From positions 1-64,000 of the forward strand of contig JAHHSG010000005.1 of the NCBI GenBank assembly GCA_020025305.1: a stretch of 64,000 nucleotides of DNA. The letters run 5' to 3'. Source of the DNA: Oscillospiraceae bacterium. Its GTDB lineage: Bacteria > Bacillota > Clostridia > Oscillospirales > Oscillospiraceae. The notes below the pieces were generated by a model. The model saw only the letters and a program-made list of their open reading frames with translations, was not told where the DNA came from and made no database searches. Positions 56,529 through 64,000 of this stretch are shown piece after piece (within the stretch, counting starts at the first letter, position 1; each line of letters opens with the position of its first letter). A program made the translations under genes and the position numbers.

Positions 56529-56675
56529 AAAACCGCCTCGTTATTGCTTTAAATCTCGTTCCATTGATAGAACAAATTTATTCTACAAGAATTTTCAATA
56601 AAGGTAAAGGGCTGTAGAGTAAAATTTACAGATTGGACACGAATTCACTTTTCCCCGCCTCCTCCCTCTTTCTCG
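56529..56675. other. Gene-free spacer
   Basis: AT-rich intergenic DNA between the zinc-ribbon gene and the rpe promoter. No supported gene. Confidence 0.5.
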
Positions 56676-56704
56676 TTGCAATCAGAGCCTGTAGGCGGTA
56701 TAAT
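56676..56704 (+). promoter_or_regulatory. Promoter of the rpe-recR-apbE region
   Basis: -35 TTGCAA (56676-56681), 17-base spacer, -10 TATAAT (56699-56704). The start point would be near 56711. Confidence 0.75.
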
Positions 56705-56710
56705 ATATAT

Positions 56711-56922
56711 GTATTGTTATGCACAATGGGGGTCGACAGATTGCTCCGCCGACCCCCTATCTAAAAAGCGACGCCCCGGCGCCCGGCAGGGACGGGAGGG
56801 CGGCTGCGTCGGTAGGCCGGTTTTTGCCGCCATGCGCGCCGCTCAATGTATCCTATGCTGCCCGGACTCTATGGGTGCAGTGCCCTCCGGTTCCACCGGA
56901 ATAGCGAAAGGAAGGTTCTCCC
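56711..56922 (+). ncRNA. Long GC-rich structured leader before rpe (possible riboregulator)
   Basis: About 210 bases between the promoter and rpe. Visible pairings: GGGGGTCG (56728-56735) / CGACCCCC (56750-56757); GCGACGC (56768-56774) with GCGTCG (56806-56811); CTCCGG / CCGGAA-type hairpin just before the ribosome site. Several GGC/GCC runs can pair further. There is no credible ORF (one 61-codon frame lacks a ribosome site). It does not match a riboswitch, tmRNA, SRP or RNase P pattern I know. Confidence 0.4.
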
Positions 56923-57567
56923 ATGATCAAAATTGCCCCCTCTATCCTCTCGGCAGATTTTGCCAATCTGGAGCGAGATATCCAGCGCATTGCCGCCGCG
57001 GACTATGTTCATGTAGACGTGATGGATGGTATGTTTGTGCCCAATATTTCCATCGGTATTCCGGTGGTCAAATCCATTCGTCCCACCACCCCCCTGCCGC
57101 TGGACGTTCACCTTATGATCCAACAGCCCATACGGTATGTGGAGCAGTTCTGTGATGCCGGGGCGGACCTTGTCACCTGCCATGTGGAGGCCGATACGGA
57201 GGCGAACATTCGTGCAGCCCTGGAAAAGATCCGCGCCAAGGGCAAAAAGCCCGGTATTGTTGTCAAGCCCAAGACCCCGGCCTCTGCCGTACTGCCGTTT
57301 ATCGACATGGTGGATATGATTCTTGTGATGACGGTAGAGCCCGGCTTCGGAGGGCAGAAGTTTATGGCTGACATGATGCCTAAGGTACAGGCGATCCGCG
57401 GCTATATTGACGCCATGAACCCCTCCTGTGAGTTGGAGGTGGACGGCGGCGTAGATCCCAGCACCGCTCCCCTCTGCATTGCCAGCGGAGCCAATGTCCT
57501 GGTAGCCGGTTCTGCCGTCTATCAAGCGGAGGATATTCCCTCCCGCATCGCTCAGCTGCGAGGCTGA
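56923..57567 (+). CDS. rpe: Ribulose-phosphate 3-epimerase
   Basis: A 214-residue TIM-barrel epimerase of the pentose-phosphate pathway (ribulose-5-P to xylulose-5-P). Marks: IAPSILSADFANLERDI, DYVHVDVMDGMFVPNIS, LDVHLMI, VEPGFGGQKFM and EVDGGVDPSTAPLC. AAGGAAGG before the ATG. It follows a long leader and precedes recR by 35 bases. Confidence 0.97.
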   Translation: MIKIAPSILSADFANLERDIQRIAAADYVHVDVMDGMFVPNISIGIPVVKSIRPTTPLPLDVHLMIQQPIRYVEQFCDAGADLVTCHVEADTEANIRAALEKIRAKGKKPGIVVKPKTPASAVLPFIDMVDMILVMTVEPGFGGQKFMADMMPKVQAIRGYIDAMNPSCELEVDGGVDPSTAPLCIASGANVLVAGSAVYQAEDIPSRIAQLRG

Positions 57568-57601
57568 TCCCTTATTTTCCCCATATTGGAGGTCAATATC
57601 T

Positions 57602-58201
57602 ATGGAATATTTTCCTGCGCCGCTGGAAAAGCTGGTGGAGCAGTTTGCCCGGCTCCCCGGCATCGGCGGCAAATCCGCACAGCGACTGGCTTTCTATGTC
57701 CTCGGGCTTCCCTTGCAGGAGGCTCAGGAGTTTGCCGATGCCATTATAGAGGCCAAAAAAGGTGTGACCCTTTGCCCTGTCTGTCAAAACCTGACAGCCG
57801 GTGGTCTTTGTCCCATCTGCGCCTCTCCCAAGCGGGATGAGCATACCATCTGCGTGGTCGCCGATCCCCGGGACGTGATCGCCATAGAGCGTTCCCGGGA
57901 ATATACGGGGCGCTACCATGTACTCCACGGTGTCCTGTCCCCTATGAACCATATCGGCCCAGACGACCTGCAAATCAAATCCTTGCTGGATCGAGTGGCT
58001 GCCGGCGGCATCCAAGAGGTCATTATGGCGACCAATCCCGACACAGAGGGCGAGGCCACGGCACTGTATCTCTCCCGCCTTCTCAAGCCCTTCGGTGTTC
58101 GGGTCACCCGGTTGGCTTACGGCATCCCGGTGGGCGGTCATTTGGAATTTGCCGATGACGCCACACTCATGCGGGCACTGGAAGGCAGACAAGAACTGTA
58201 A
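57602..58201 (+). CDS. recR: Recombination mediator RecR
   Basis: 199 residues. Helix-hairpin-helix (LPGIGGKSAQRLAFYVL), zinc finger CPVCQNLTAGGLCPIC and a Toprim domain (CVVADPRDVIAIERS; NPDTEGEATALYL). RecR with RecO loads RecA on gaps. The usual dnaX/yaaB neighbours are absent; here rpe precedes it. AATATTGGAGG is upstream. Confidence 0.97.
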   Translation: MEYFPAPLEKLVEQFARLPGIGGKSAQRLAFYVLGLPLQEAQEFADAIIEAKKGVTLCPVCQNLTAGGLCPICASPKRDEHTICVVADPRDVIAIERSREYTGRYHVLHGVLSPMNHIGPDDLQIKSLLDRVAAGGIQEVIMATNPDTEGEATALYLSRLLKPFGVRVTRLAYGIPVGGHLEFADDATLMRALEGRQEL

Positions 58202-58207
58202 GGTGAT

Positions 58208-59227
58208 ATGATGAAACGATTTTCCTGTATGCTGCTCGCACTGGTGACGATTTTGCTCCTCACCGCCTGCGGCAGTCAGCAAAAATTACAGACACATCAG
58301 ATCTTCGCCATGGATACGGTTATGGACTTCGCTGTTTACGGTGGTGATTCCCAGGGTTTCTTCACCGCCGCAACACAGGAGATCAACCGTCTGGAAGCAC
58401 TCCTCTCCCGTACCAAAGCCGAGAGCGACATCTCCCGCATCAACGGCGGCGGCACTGTCACCGTATCGGAGGAGACGGCAGAGCTTTTGCAAGAAGCCCT
58501 GTACTACGCCCAGCTGACGGATGGCGCTTTTGACATGACCGTAGCCCCGCTGGTAAACGCCTGGGGCATCCACACCGAAGCCCCGAGAGTCCTCACCCAG
58601 GACGAAATTGCCTCCCTGCTGCCGCTGGTGGGCAGTGAACACCTTCATCTGGATGGGACCACTGTCTCTTTGGACGAAGGCTGCTCCATTGATCTGGGCG
58701 GCATCGCCAAGGGGTACGCCTCCGTGCGCCTTGCTCAGCTTTTTGAGGTCTACGGCATCCAAGGCGGCTGGGTGAGCTTGGGCGGCAACGTATATACCTA
58801 TGGCACCAGAGATGGCAAAGCTCCCTGGCTGGTGTCCATCCGAGATCCCAGCTCTCCCGCCGGTGCGGCGGTGATGGTGGGGCTCTCCAACCAGTTCGCG
58901 GTCACATCCGGTGGTTATCAGCGGTATTTTACCGCAGAGGACGGCACTGTGTATCAGCACATTTTAGATCCCAAAACAGGCGCACCGGCGCAAAGCGATC
59001 TTCTCTCCGTGACCATCATCTGCCCGGACGGCACCATGGCCGATGCCTATTCTACAGCGCTGTATGTGATGGGCGCACAAGGTGCTGCTGACTTCTGGCG
59101 CAGCCACAGCAGCAATTTTGACATGATTCTCATTACAGCAGACGGTCAACTGCTCTACACCCCCGGTCTGGAGAATTCTCTGACGTTGGAGGAGGGAGGC
59201 CGCTATGAAGCACGCCCCCTTACCTAA
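58208..59227 (+). CDS. apbE: FAD:protein FMN transferase ApbE (lipoprotein)
   Basis: 339 residues. Lipoprotein signal (CMLLALVTILLLTACGS), then ApbE domain: MDTVMDFAVYG, GAFDMTVAPLVNAWG, IDLGGIAKGYA, VSLGGNVYTYG, and HILDPKTGAPAQSDLLSVTI with the catalytic His. It attaches FMN to Thr/Ser of exported proteins such as Rnf or extracellular electron-transfer proteins. Followed by a NusG_II membrane protein and a Gx transporter, a recurrent trio in anaerobes. Overlaps the NusG_II gene by 23 bases. Confidence 0.95.
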   Translation: MMKRFSCMLLALVTILLLTACGSQQKLQTHQIFAMDTVMDFAVYGGDSQGFFTAATQEINRLEALLSRTKAESDISRINGGGTVTVSEETAELLQEALYYAQLTDGAFDMTVAPLVNAWGIHTEAPRVLTQDEIASLLPLVGSEHLHLDGTTVSLDEGCSIDLGGIAKGYASVRLAQLFEVYGIQGGWVSLGGNVYTYGTRDGKAPWLVSIRDPSSPAGAAVMVGLSNQFAVTSGGYQRYFTAEDGTVYQHILDPKTGAPAQSDLLSVTIICPDGTMADAYSTALYVMGAQGAADFWRSHSSNFDMILITADGQLLYTPGLENSLTLEEGGRYEARPLT

Positions 59228-59603
59228 ACTGCGTCCTACCATCTGGGACGGCCTTGTGGCGGCATTGGTTCTGGTGCTGGCCGTAGGTACCGCCGTGCTC
59301 TTCTACGGGAATTTAGACCACGGCGATCAGCTGACCGCCGTCATCACCCACCGTGGCGAAACGGTGGAAAACGTAGTTCTCGCCTCTTTGCAAGAGGAGA
59401 AAATCATCCACATCGACGGGCAATACCATCTGACCATCGCCCTCCACCCCGACGGAGTGCAGGTTACGCAGAGCGACTGCCCCGGGCAGGACTGCCTCCA
59501 CACCGGCACCATCCGCCGCGGCGGGCAGAGCATTATCTGCCTGCCGGAACAGGTGGTCATCCGTCTGGAGGGCAGCGGCGGCCCCGATCTGGTGCTGGGC
59601 TGA
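59205..59603 (+). CDS. NusG domain II-containing membrane protein
   Basis: 132 residues: one N-terminal transmembrane helix (GLVAALVLVLAVGTAVLFYG) and an extracytoplasmic NusG domain-II-like barrel with paired cysteines in SDCPGQDCLHTG and IICLPEQVVI. Family members stand next to ApbE and Gx transporters in anaerobes; they may be part of flavin-linked membrane electron transfer, but this is not proven. Confidence 0.9.
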   Translation: MKHAPLPKLRPTIWDGLVAALVLVLAVGTAVLFYGNLDHGDQLTAVITHRGETVENVVLASLQEEKIIHIDGQYHLTIALHPDGVQVTQSDCPGQDCLHTGTIRRGGQSIICLPEQVVIRLEGSGGPDLVLG

Positions 59604-59640
59604 ACTTTCTTCACATTCCAACCAACGGAGGAGACCTATT

Positions 59641-60171
59641 TTGCGTATCAACACAAGATCTCTGACCCTGTGCGCCGTGCTGACCGCATTGGCGCTGGGG
59701 CTGAGCACGCTGGAAAATCTATTTCCGATCACATTGGTCATCCCTTTGCCCGGGGTGAAGCTGGGTCTGGCCAACATCGTGACGGTATTTGCTCTCTATG
59801 CCTTAGGAACGGGCCCGGCAGTGGGAATTTTGCTGGGGCGTTGTCTGCTGGGTTCCATATTCGCCGGTAACTTCTCGGCACTTCTCTTTTCCCTGCTGGG
59901 CGGCTTTTCCGCTATACTAATGATGATCGCCCTGCATCATATGCCGGGTCTTTCCATCTTCGGCGTGTCCATCGGCGGCGCTGCTGCCCACAACATAGGC
60001 CAGATTGCCGCAGCCATGATCACACTGGGCAGCACAGCAGTTTTGGGCTATCTTCCCATCCTGCTGGGCGTTTCCCTTTTCACCGGTGCGCTCACCGGTT
60101 TTGTGGCATCCCTTCTCTTCCGCGCCATGAGGCATATACATTTTCAAACAGGAGATACGAGTTATGGATAA
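59641..60171 (+). CDS. Gx transporter family protein
   Basis: 176 residues, five to six transmembrane helices. The Gx-transporter/heptaprenyl diphosphate synthase component I-type pattern is LTALALGLSTLENLFPITLVIPLPGVKLGLANIVTVF (conserved Gly-Val-Lys-Leu-Gly-Leu-Ala-Asn). Similar ECF-like proteins may import quinone precursors or prenyl groups for electron-transfer systems. The start is TTG at 59641, with GGAGGAG 8 bases upstream; no better ATG. Overlaps the AAA gene by 8 bases. Confidence 0.88.
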   Translation: MRINTRSLTLCAVLTALALGLSTLENLFPITLVIPLPGVKLGLANIVTVFALYALGTGPAVGILLGRCLLGSIFAGNFSALLFSLLGGFSAILMMIALHHMPGLSIFGVSIGGAAAHNIGQIAAAMITLGSTAVLGYLPILLGVSLFTGALTGFVASLLFRAMRHIHFQTGDTSYG

Positions 60172-61228
60172 AAGAGACGAGATTATTCTGCAGCAGCTGG
60201 ACGTGATCCGCACCATGAGCGATGGGGCATTGCGTCGCATGAACGAAGACTTTTGGGGCTCCCCTTTTGCCAATGTGGGTAAGAAAAAGGCGGAGAGCGT
60301 TGTGGAAAAGCCTACTGCTTCCGGCAAGCCTAAGGAGGAGGCAAAAGAAGAGGAGGAACCTTTGCCGCCTCCGGAGAAAATAGAGGATTTGCTGGCAGAA
60401 CTGGACTCCTACGTGGGACTGGATCTGATCAAGGAAGAGGTGCGCAGTCTCATCAACACAGTGAATGTCTACAAGCTGCGCCGTGAGCATGACCTTCCCG
60501 CCCCAGATCTTTCCCTGCACATGGTTTTTTCCGGCAACCCCGGCACCGGCAAAACGATGGTGGCCCGCCTCATGGCCCGCATCTACCGCTCTCTGGGGAT
60601 TCTCTCCAAGGGCCAGCTGGTGGAGGTAGATCGAAGCGGCCTTGTCGCCGGCTATGTAGGTCAAACAGCCTTGAAAACCCAAAAGGTGCTCGACAAGGCC
60701 ATGGGCGGTGTTCTTTTCATCGATGAGGCCTACGCCCTCAACGGCAATTCCTCCAATGACTTCGGTCAGGAGGCCATTGATACTCTCTTGAAGGCGATGG
60801 AGGATCACCGGGACGATCTGGTGGTGATCGTGGCGGGCTATACGGATCTGATGGATCGCTTCATCCACTCCAATCCCGGTCTTGAGTCCCGCTTTAACCG
60901 TTTTATGCTTTTCGAGGACTACAGTCCCGATCAGCTGATGGAGATTTTTGATATGCGCTGCCGCAAGGGCTGCTATGAACTGACAGAGGAGGCCAGGCCG
61001 CTGGTCAGAGATTACATCAACGAGGAAAACGGCGACCCGGAAACCTTCGGCAACGGGCGTGGTGTGCGCAACATCTTTGAAAATCTAGTAGTGGCACAAA
61101 ATAACCGCCTTGCTAAAATGGAGACGGTCACCCGGGAGGATCTGATGAAAATCACGGCAGACGATGTACTCCACGCCCGGGGAAAGCTGGATGATGAGGC
61201 GGAAAAGAGTGAGGGAGAGAGGGCATGA
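60164..61228 (+). CDS. SpoVK/CbxX-type AAA ATPase
   Basis: 354 residues. Lys/Glu-rich linker (about 40-75), then AAA+ domain of the CbxX/CfqX family: HMVFSGNPGTGKTMVARLMAR (Walker A), GGVLFIDEAYALNGN (Walker B), VVIVAGYTDLMDRFI and FNRFMLFEDY (sensor region), GRGVRNIFENLVVAQNNRL. Bacillus SpoVK is needed for spore maturation; relatives activate Rubisco or remodel other proteins. The target here is unknown. It is tightly linked to the flavin/transport genes before it and to a lipoprotein after it. Confidence 0.92.
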   Translation: MDKRDEIILQQLDVIRTMSDGALRRMNEDFWGSPFANVGKKKAESVVEKPTASGKPKEEAKEEEEPLPPPEKIEDLLAELDSYVGLDLIKEEVRSLINTVNVYKLRREHDLPAPDLSLHMVFSGNPGTGKTMVARLMARIYRSLGILSKGQLVEVDRSGLVAGYVGQTALKTQKVLDKAMGGVLFIDEAYALNGNSSNDFGQEAIDTLLKAMEDHRDDLVVIVAGYTDLMDRFIHSNPGLESRFNRFMLFEDYSPDQLMEIFDMRCRKGCYELTEEARPLVRDYINEENGDPETFGNGRGVRNIFENLVVAQNNRLAKMETVTREDLMKITADDVLHARGKLDDEAEKSEGERA

Positions 61229-62208
61229 GACGTTTCCTTTCCTTTCTTTTGACGGCTGTACTGGCGCTGAGTCTGTGCAGCTGCGGCAGCCCTTCCCGCA
61301 GCGTGGATAACTACTATGTGGACGAAACGGCAAACGGCTGGTGCATTCTCTATAAGGACGAGGACGGTGCCGTGGAGGAGATCGCCGTCATGGGCAGCTA
61401 CCGTCAGCCCTTGGTGCTGGAGCAGGGACGCTTTTACTTTATCCAGCCCGGTGCCCTGCTCAGCGTGAACGCCGACGGTAAAGATCTCCAAACGCTCTCC
61501 ATCCCTGATATGCCCGCCGGCAGCTATATCGCCTACGTGGATGAGGACGGATTCTACTGTGTGGCAGAGGATGCTGCCACTACCTGCTGGCAGGTGGATA
61601 AAGGGATGCAGTCGGCACAGGAGGTCATGATCCCTCACAAATTCCGAACGGTGGACTATTCCGCACTGCTCGCTCAGATTGTGAAAGACACCGGTGCGGT
61701 GGATAACGACATCCATGTGACCAACGCTCGGGCAGTACTGGACAGCAACGGAAGTCTTACACAGCTGGGGCTGGAGCTGCTGGTCTATCGGGGCGAAGTA
61801 AGCTACACGCCCACATGGAACCATGTCGGCGTATCTGTCACCGTCACAGTGCAGGGGCCGCAGGTCACCTGCACCGATCACAACCTCCCCCTCTCTCTGG
61901 GCGAGGACACCGTGCAGCAGAATATCTCCCTGCAGGATTTCTTTGCAGCGCTTCAGAAGGCAGATACCGCTGAGGTGGCCGTCAAGCACGCTGACGGCAC
62001 GGCCAACGCCTTTTTCCTTGTCTACGCCGATGAGGACTTTGCCTATAACGCCGCAAACGCCCCTACTTTTACGGTAACAGGTGAGGCCACGGAGCGAAAT
62101 GCGGATGCCCTCCAGCTCATTTTGGCACAGGTGGGCGGCACGGAAACGGTCATGACCGATCGGCGTGGCACGCCCTGCGGCAATCTTCTGGTATTGCAGG
62201 CAGACTAA
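61225..62208 (+). CDS. Lipoprotein of unknown function
   Basis: 327 residues with lipobox (LTAVLALSLCSCGS). No transmembrane domain after the signal. Sequence is rich in Asp, Thr and Val with repeated beta-strand-like blocks (YIAYVDEDGFYCVAED; VSVTVTVQGPQVTCTD; FFLVYADEDFAYN), suggesting extracytoplasmic beta-propeller or Ig-like repeats. Family not recognised. It overlaps the AAA gene (ATGA), so it is cotranslated with it, and a strong terminator follows. Confidence 0.8.
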   Translation: MRRFLSFLLTAVLALSLCSCGSPSRSVDNYYVDETANGWCILYKDEDGAVEEIAVMGSYRQPLVLEQGRFYFIQPGALLSVNADGKDLQTLSIPDMPAGSYIAYVDEDGFYCVAEDAATTCWQVDKGMQSAQEVMIPHKFRTVDYSALLAQIVKDTGAVDNDIHVTNARAVLDSNGSLTQLGLELLVYRGEVSYTPTWNHVGVSVTVTVQGPQVTCTDHNLPLSLGEDTVQQNISLQDFFAALQKADTAEVAVKHADGTANAFFLVYADEDFAYNAANAPTFTVTGEATERNADALQLILAQVGGTETVMTDRRGTPCGNLLVLQAD

Positions 62209-62228
62209 GCACGAAAATCTGACTACGA

Positions 62229-62263
62229 AAAAAAACCTCCCGCCAACAGGACGGGAGGTTTCC
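62229..62263. terminator. Terminator of the apbE-AAA-lipoprotein operon
   Basis: AAAACCTCCCG - CCAACAGGA - CGGGAGGTTT, between convergent genes. Confidence 0.88.
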
Positions 62264-62274
62264 ATTGCATTTGA

Positions 62275-62952
62275 TCAGCCGTTTCCGGTGGGGATAAAGG
62301 GTCGGATCGACATAGCCACATTAGAAATAGGCATGGTCTGCAGCCAAACACGGCCCGGGCCGGTGAGCACCGTATTAAAGACTCCTTCACCGCCGAAGAA
62401 CATATTCTTCAGGCCCGGCACCTGCTTGATTTCCATGCTCACAGTAGGGGTAAAGCCCGCTACATTGCCAGTGTCCACCACGATCTGCTGTCCCGGCTGC
62501 AAGTCGTATTCTACCAGTTCTCCATCGATTTCCACAAAGGCTGTGCCGCTTCCGGACAGGCGCTGCATAATAAAGCCCTCGCCGCCAAAGAAACCGGCCC
62601 CCAGCTTTTTATTGAAGTGAATGGACAACTGCACACCGGTCTCCGCCGCCAAAAAGGCGCTCTTCTGCAAGATCATCTCCTGCCCCGGTGCAATGGTGAT
62701 GGGCTTGATCTGTCCGGGAAAGCTGGAGCCGAAGGCAATCATTCCTCTACCACGGGCAGTGTAGATATTCTGGAACATGCTCTCGCCCGAAAAGGCACGG
62801 GAGAACATCTTCCCGAGGCCGCCTCCCTTTGTCTCCATCTGCATATTGGGACTCATCCACACCATAGATCCACTTTCTGTCATCATCTGCTCGCCGCTTT
62901 CCAGCTGGCAGATGACCACGGGGAACGATCCACCCTTGATTTCATAATTCAT
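62275..62952 (-). CDS. AIM24/TIGR00266 family protein
   Basis: 225 residues with the AIM24 beta-sheet repeat: MTESGSMVWMSPNM, RGRGMIAFGSSFPGQIKPI, LAAETGVQLSIHFNKKLGAGFFGGEGF and VDTGNVAGFTP. Yeast AIM24 acts in mitochondrial membrane shape; bacterial roles are unclear. The start is the ATG at 62952 with GGAGG 8 bases upstream, not the one five codons earlier. Single gene. Confidence 0.9.
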   Translation of the reverse strand: MNYEIKGGSFPVVICQLESGEQMMTESGSMVWMSPNMQMETKGGGLGKMFSRAFSGESMFQNIYTARGRGMIAFGSSFPGQIKPITIAPGQEMILQKSAFLAAETGVQLSIHFNKKLGAGFFGGEGFIMQRLSGSGTAFVEIDGELVEYDLQPGQQIVVDTGNVAGFTPTVSMEIKQVPGLKNMFFGGEGVFNTVLTGPGRVWLQTMPISNVAMSIRPFIPTGNG

Positions 62953-63168
62953 CCGTGTTTCCTCCATTTTTCAGACTTTTGGGATAATCGCGGTTGTTTG
63001 CTGTCTATGCTCATTATACAAAAGGCGGTCGTACCTGTAAATATAAAAAGACGGTGATTTTCAATATTTCCTTGCATCCCCGGTGCCAATCCCCTATAAT
63101 GCCCCTGATAAGAGAATTGTCTTCTCCGTTGTCTGGGCATGCTCTGCCGAGCGGATTCCTGAGAAGAA

Positions 63169-63200
63169 AGGGGCTGAACCTGATGGTTCAGCCCCTCTTG
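63169..63200 (-). terminator. Terminator of the threonine ammonia-lyase gene
   Basis: AGGGGCTGAACC - TGAT - GGTTCAGCCCCT, followed by T-rich DNA on the minus strand. Confidence 0.85.
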
Positions 63201-63215
63201 TCCCCTAAAAATGAT

Positions 63216-64000
63216 TCATCGCTTGATGAGATAGTACGCACGAGCCGTCAGCTTCTCCCGGATTTCTCGAATATGGGCATGGTCACGGGTCTCCAGCACC
63301 ATGGTCACAATGCAGGCCCCCACATCGGAATCATAGGACTCACGCGCATGATTCACATTGACAATGTTGGCGCCGGTCCCCGCCACAATCTCCAACAGCT
63401 GCAACAGGCTGCCCGGCTTATCGCTGATTTTGGTGGTGATTTCCACAAGCCGTCCAGATTTGGAAAGCCCTTTGGTGATCACGCGGGAAAGGGTTGTCAC
63501 ATCTACATTGCCACCGGACACGACACAGACGGTCTTGCGCTTGGTGGCATCCAACTTTCCGAACATAGCCGCCGCCACCGCGGCAGCGCCTGCCCCCTCT
63601 GCCACCGTCTTTTGCCCCTCCAACAGCTGCAGCATGGCGCAGGCGATCTCCTCCTCGCTGACAGTAACGATCTCGTCCACATACTTTTCACACATCTCGA
63701 ATGTCAGCTCACCGGGACGCTTTACGGCAATGCCGTCGGCAATGGTGGATACACTGCTCAATTCTACGGCCTGTCCGTTGAGATGAGAGGTATACATAGA
63801 GGCCGCCTCCGCCGCCTGCACACCGATAATCCGGCAGCCGGGTTTGCAGGTTTTGGCTGCCAGTGCCACGCCGCTGATCAGCCCGCCGCCACCGATGGGC
63901 ACTACAATCTGCTCCACATCCGGCAGCTGCTCCACGATTTCCAGACCGATTGTTCCCTGCCCCGCAATCACATAGGGATCGTCAAAGGGATGGGCGAAGG
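63216..64000 (-). CDS. ilvA: Threonine ammonia-lyase, C-terminal part (cut by the window edge)
   Basis: The reading frame continues past 64000 (codons for PFAHPFDDPYVIAGQ are in frame), so the N-terminal part, including the PLP-lysine, lies outside. What is visible is the second half of the PLP domain (GQGTIGLEIVEQLP, VPIGGGGLISGVALA, SGGNVDV) and one C-terminal ACT domain (about the last 80 residues; EITTKISDKPGSLLQLLEIVAG). This is the short form with a single ACT-like domain (ilvA_1Cterm type), used for threonine deamination to 2-oxobutanoate in isoleucine synthesis or catabolism. Terminator downstream. Confidence 0.93.
   Translation of the reverse strand, partial: FAHPFDDPYVIAGQGTIGLEIVEQLPDVEQIVVPIGGGGLISGVALAAKTCKPGCRIIGVQAAEAASMYTSHLNGQAVELSSVSTIADGIAVKRPGELTFEMCEKYVDEIVTVSEEEIACAMLQLLEGQKTVAEGAGAAAVAAAMFGKLDATKRKTVCVVSGGNVDVTTLSRVITKGLSKSGRLVEITTKISDKPGSLLQLLEIVAGTGANIVNVNHARESYDSDVGACIVTMVLETRDHAHIREIREKLTARAYYLIKR

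Noticed and set aside
56719..56904. 61-codon frame in the rpe leader
   Set aside because: No ribosome site, Pro/Ala/Arg-rich composition expected from GC-rich structured RNA.
1..64000. CRISPR arrays, insertion sequences, integrases, rRNA genes
   Set aside because: None seen on reading both strands: no regularly spaced repeat array, no transposase motif, no rRNA signature. The only short regular repeats are the promoter repeats and twin modules listed above.

Overview
The window looks like chromosome from an anaerobic, endospore-forming member of the Clostridia, most likely Oscillospiraceae (Flavonifractor/Oscillibacter/Intestinimonas-like). The reasons are a full-length Spo0A, a SpoVK-type AAA ATPase, QueH, a TSCPD-domain protein, a PF12897-type aminotransferase, many iron-sulfur proteins, GC content in the mid-50s by eye (not computed), TTG/GTG starts, strong AGGAGG ribosome sites and dense Rho-independent terminators. 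The genus is inference. No CRISPR array, insertion sequence, rRNA or intact prophage was seen.

Layout. 1-700: the left edge has a tRNA-Thr that loses its 3' third at a sharp junction, then about 580 bases without genes holding a cluster of DnaA-box sequences. 701-5,699: a minus-strand operon polA - EamA transporter - rimI - tsaD. 5,877-12,719: single genes (AEC transporter, TSCPD protein, spo0A with Spo0A-box-like sites upstream, PfkB kinase, SpoU methyltransferase, cardiolipin synthase). 12,858-21,171: envelope genes, with a GT2 glycosyltransferase behind a repeat-rich promoter, an F420H2-dehydrogenase-like Fe-S protein, queH, a nucleotide-sugar 4,6-dehydratase, and a convergent aminotransferase / phosphoglycosyl transferase pair (a bacillosamine-like set). 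21,742-35,837: small housekeeping and stress genes, an LCP ligase, an orphan UgpC/MsmX-like ATPase, nfo, ygiQ, a phosphatase-GNAT fusion and a PyrF-like protein that has lost its catalytic residues.

36,020-39,062: tRNA-Ser, a gene remnant, an AT-richer CNNM/CorC gene with a possible leader ORF, and a YwaF/TMEM164 protein. 39,131-42,737: a divergent Crp/Fnr regulator facing a five-gene operon (DUF134, NifX-like, two MinD-type ATPases with inserted ferredoxin domains, NifX-like) that resembles the Orange Protein (ORP) systems of sulfate reducers; the shared intergenic region holds symmetric Crp/Fnr-type dyads and a duplicated -35 box. I consider this the most interesting locus. 42,989-47,282: an XRE membrane regulator and an MBOAT/DHHW/DUF4358 acylation cluster. 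47,661-51,976: an NlpC/P60 hydrolase, a polar amino-acid ABC transporter with two ArgR-box-like sites, and VanZ.

52,008-55,938: metF - methionine-synthase activation domain - metH, meaning a split cobalamin-dependent methionine synthase. 56,711-62,208: a long GC-rich structured leader, rpe, recR, then apbE - NusG_II - Gx transporter - SpoVK-like ATPase - lipoprotein. The right edge holds an AIM24 protein and the C-terminal part of threonine ammonia-lyase, cut by the window end. Functions come from recognition of families and motifs by reading; no database search was possible.
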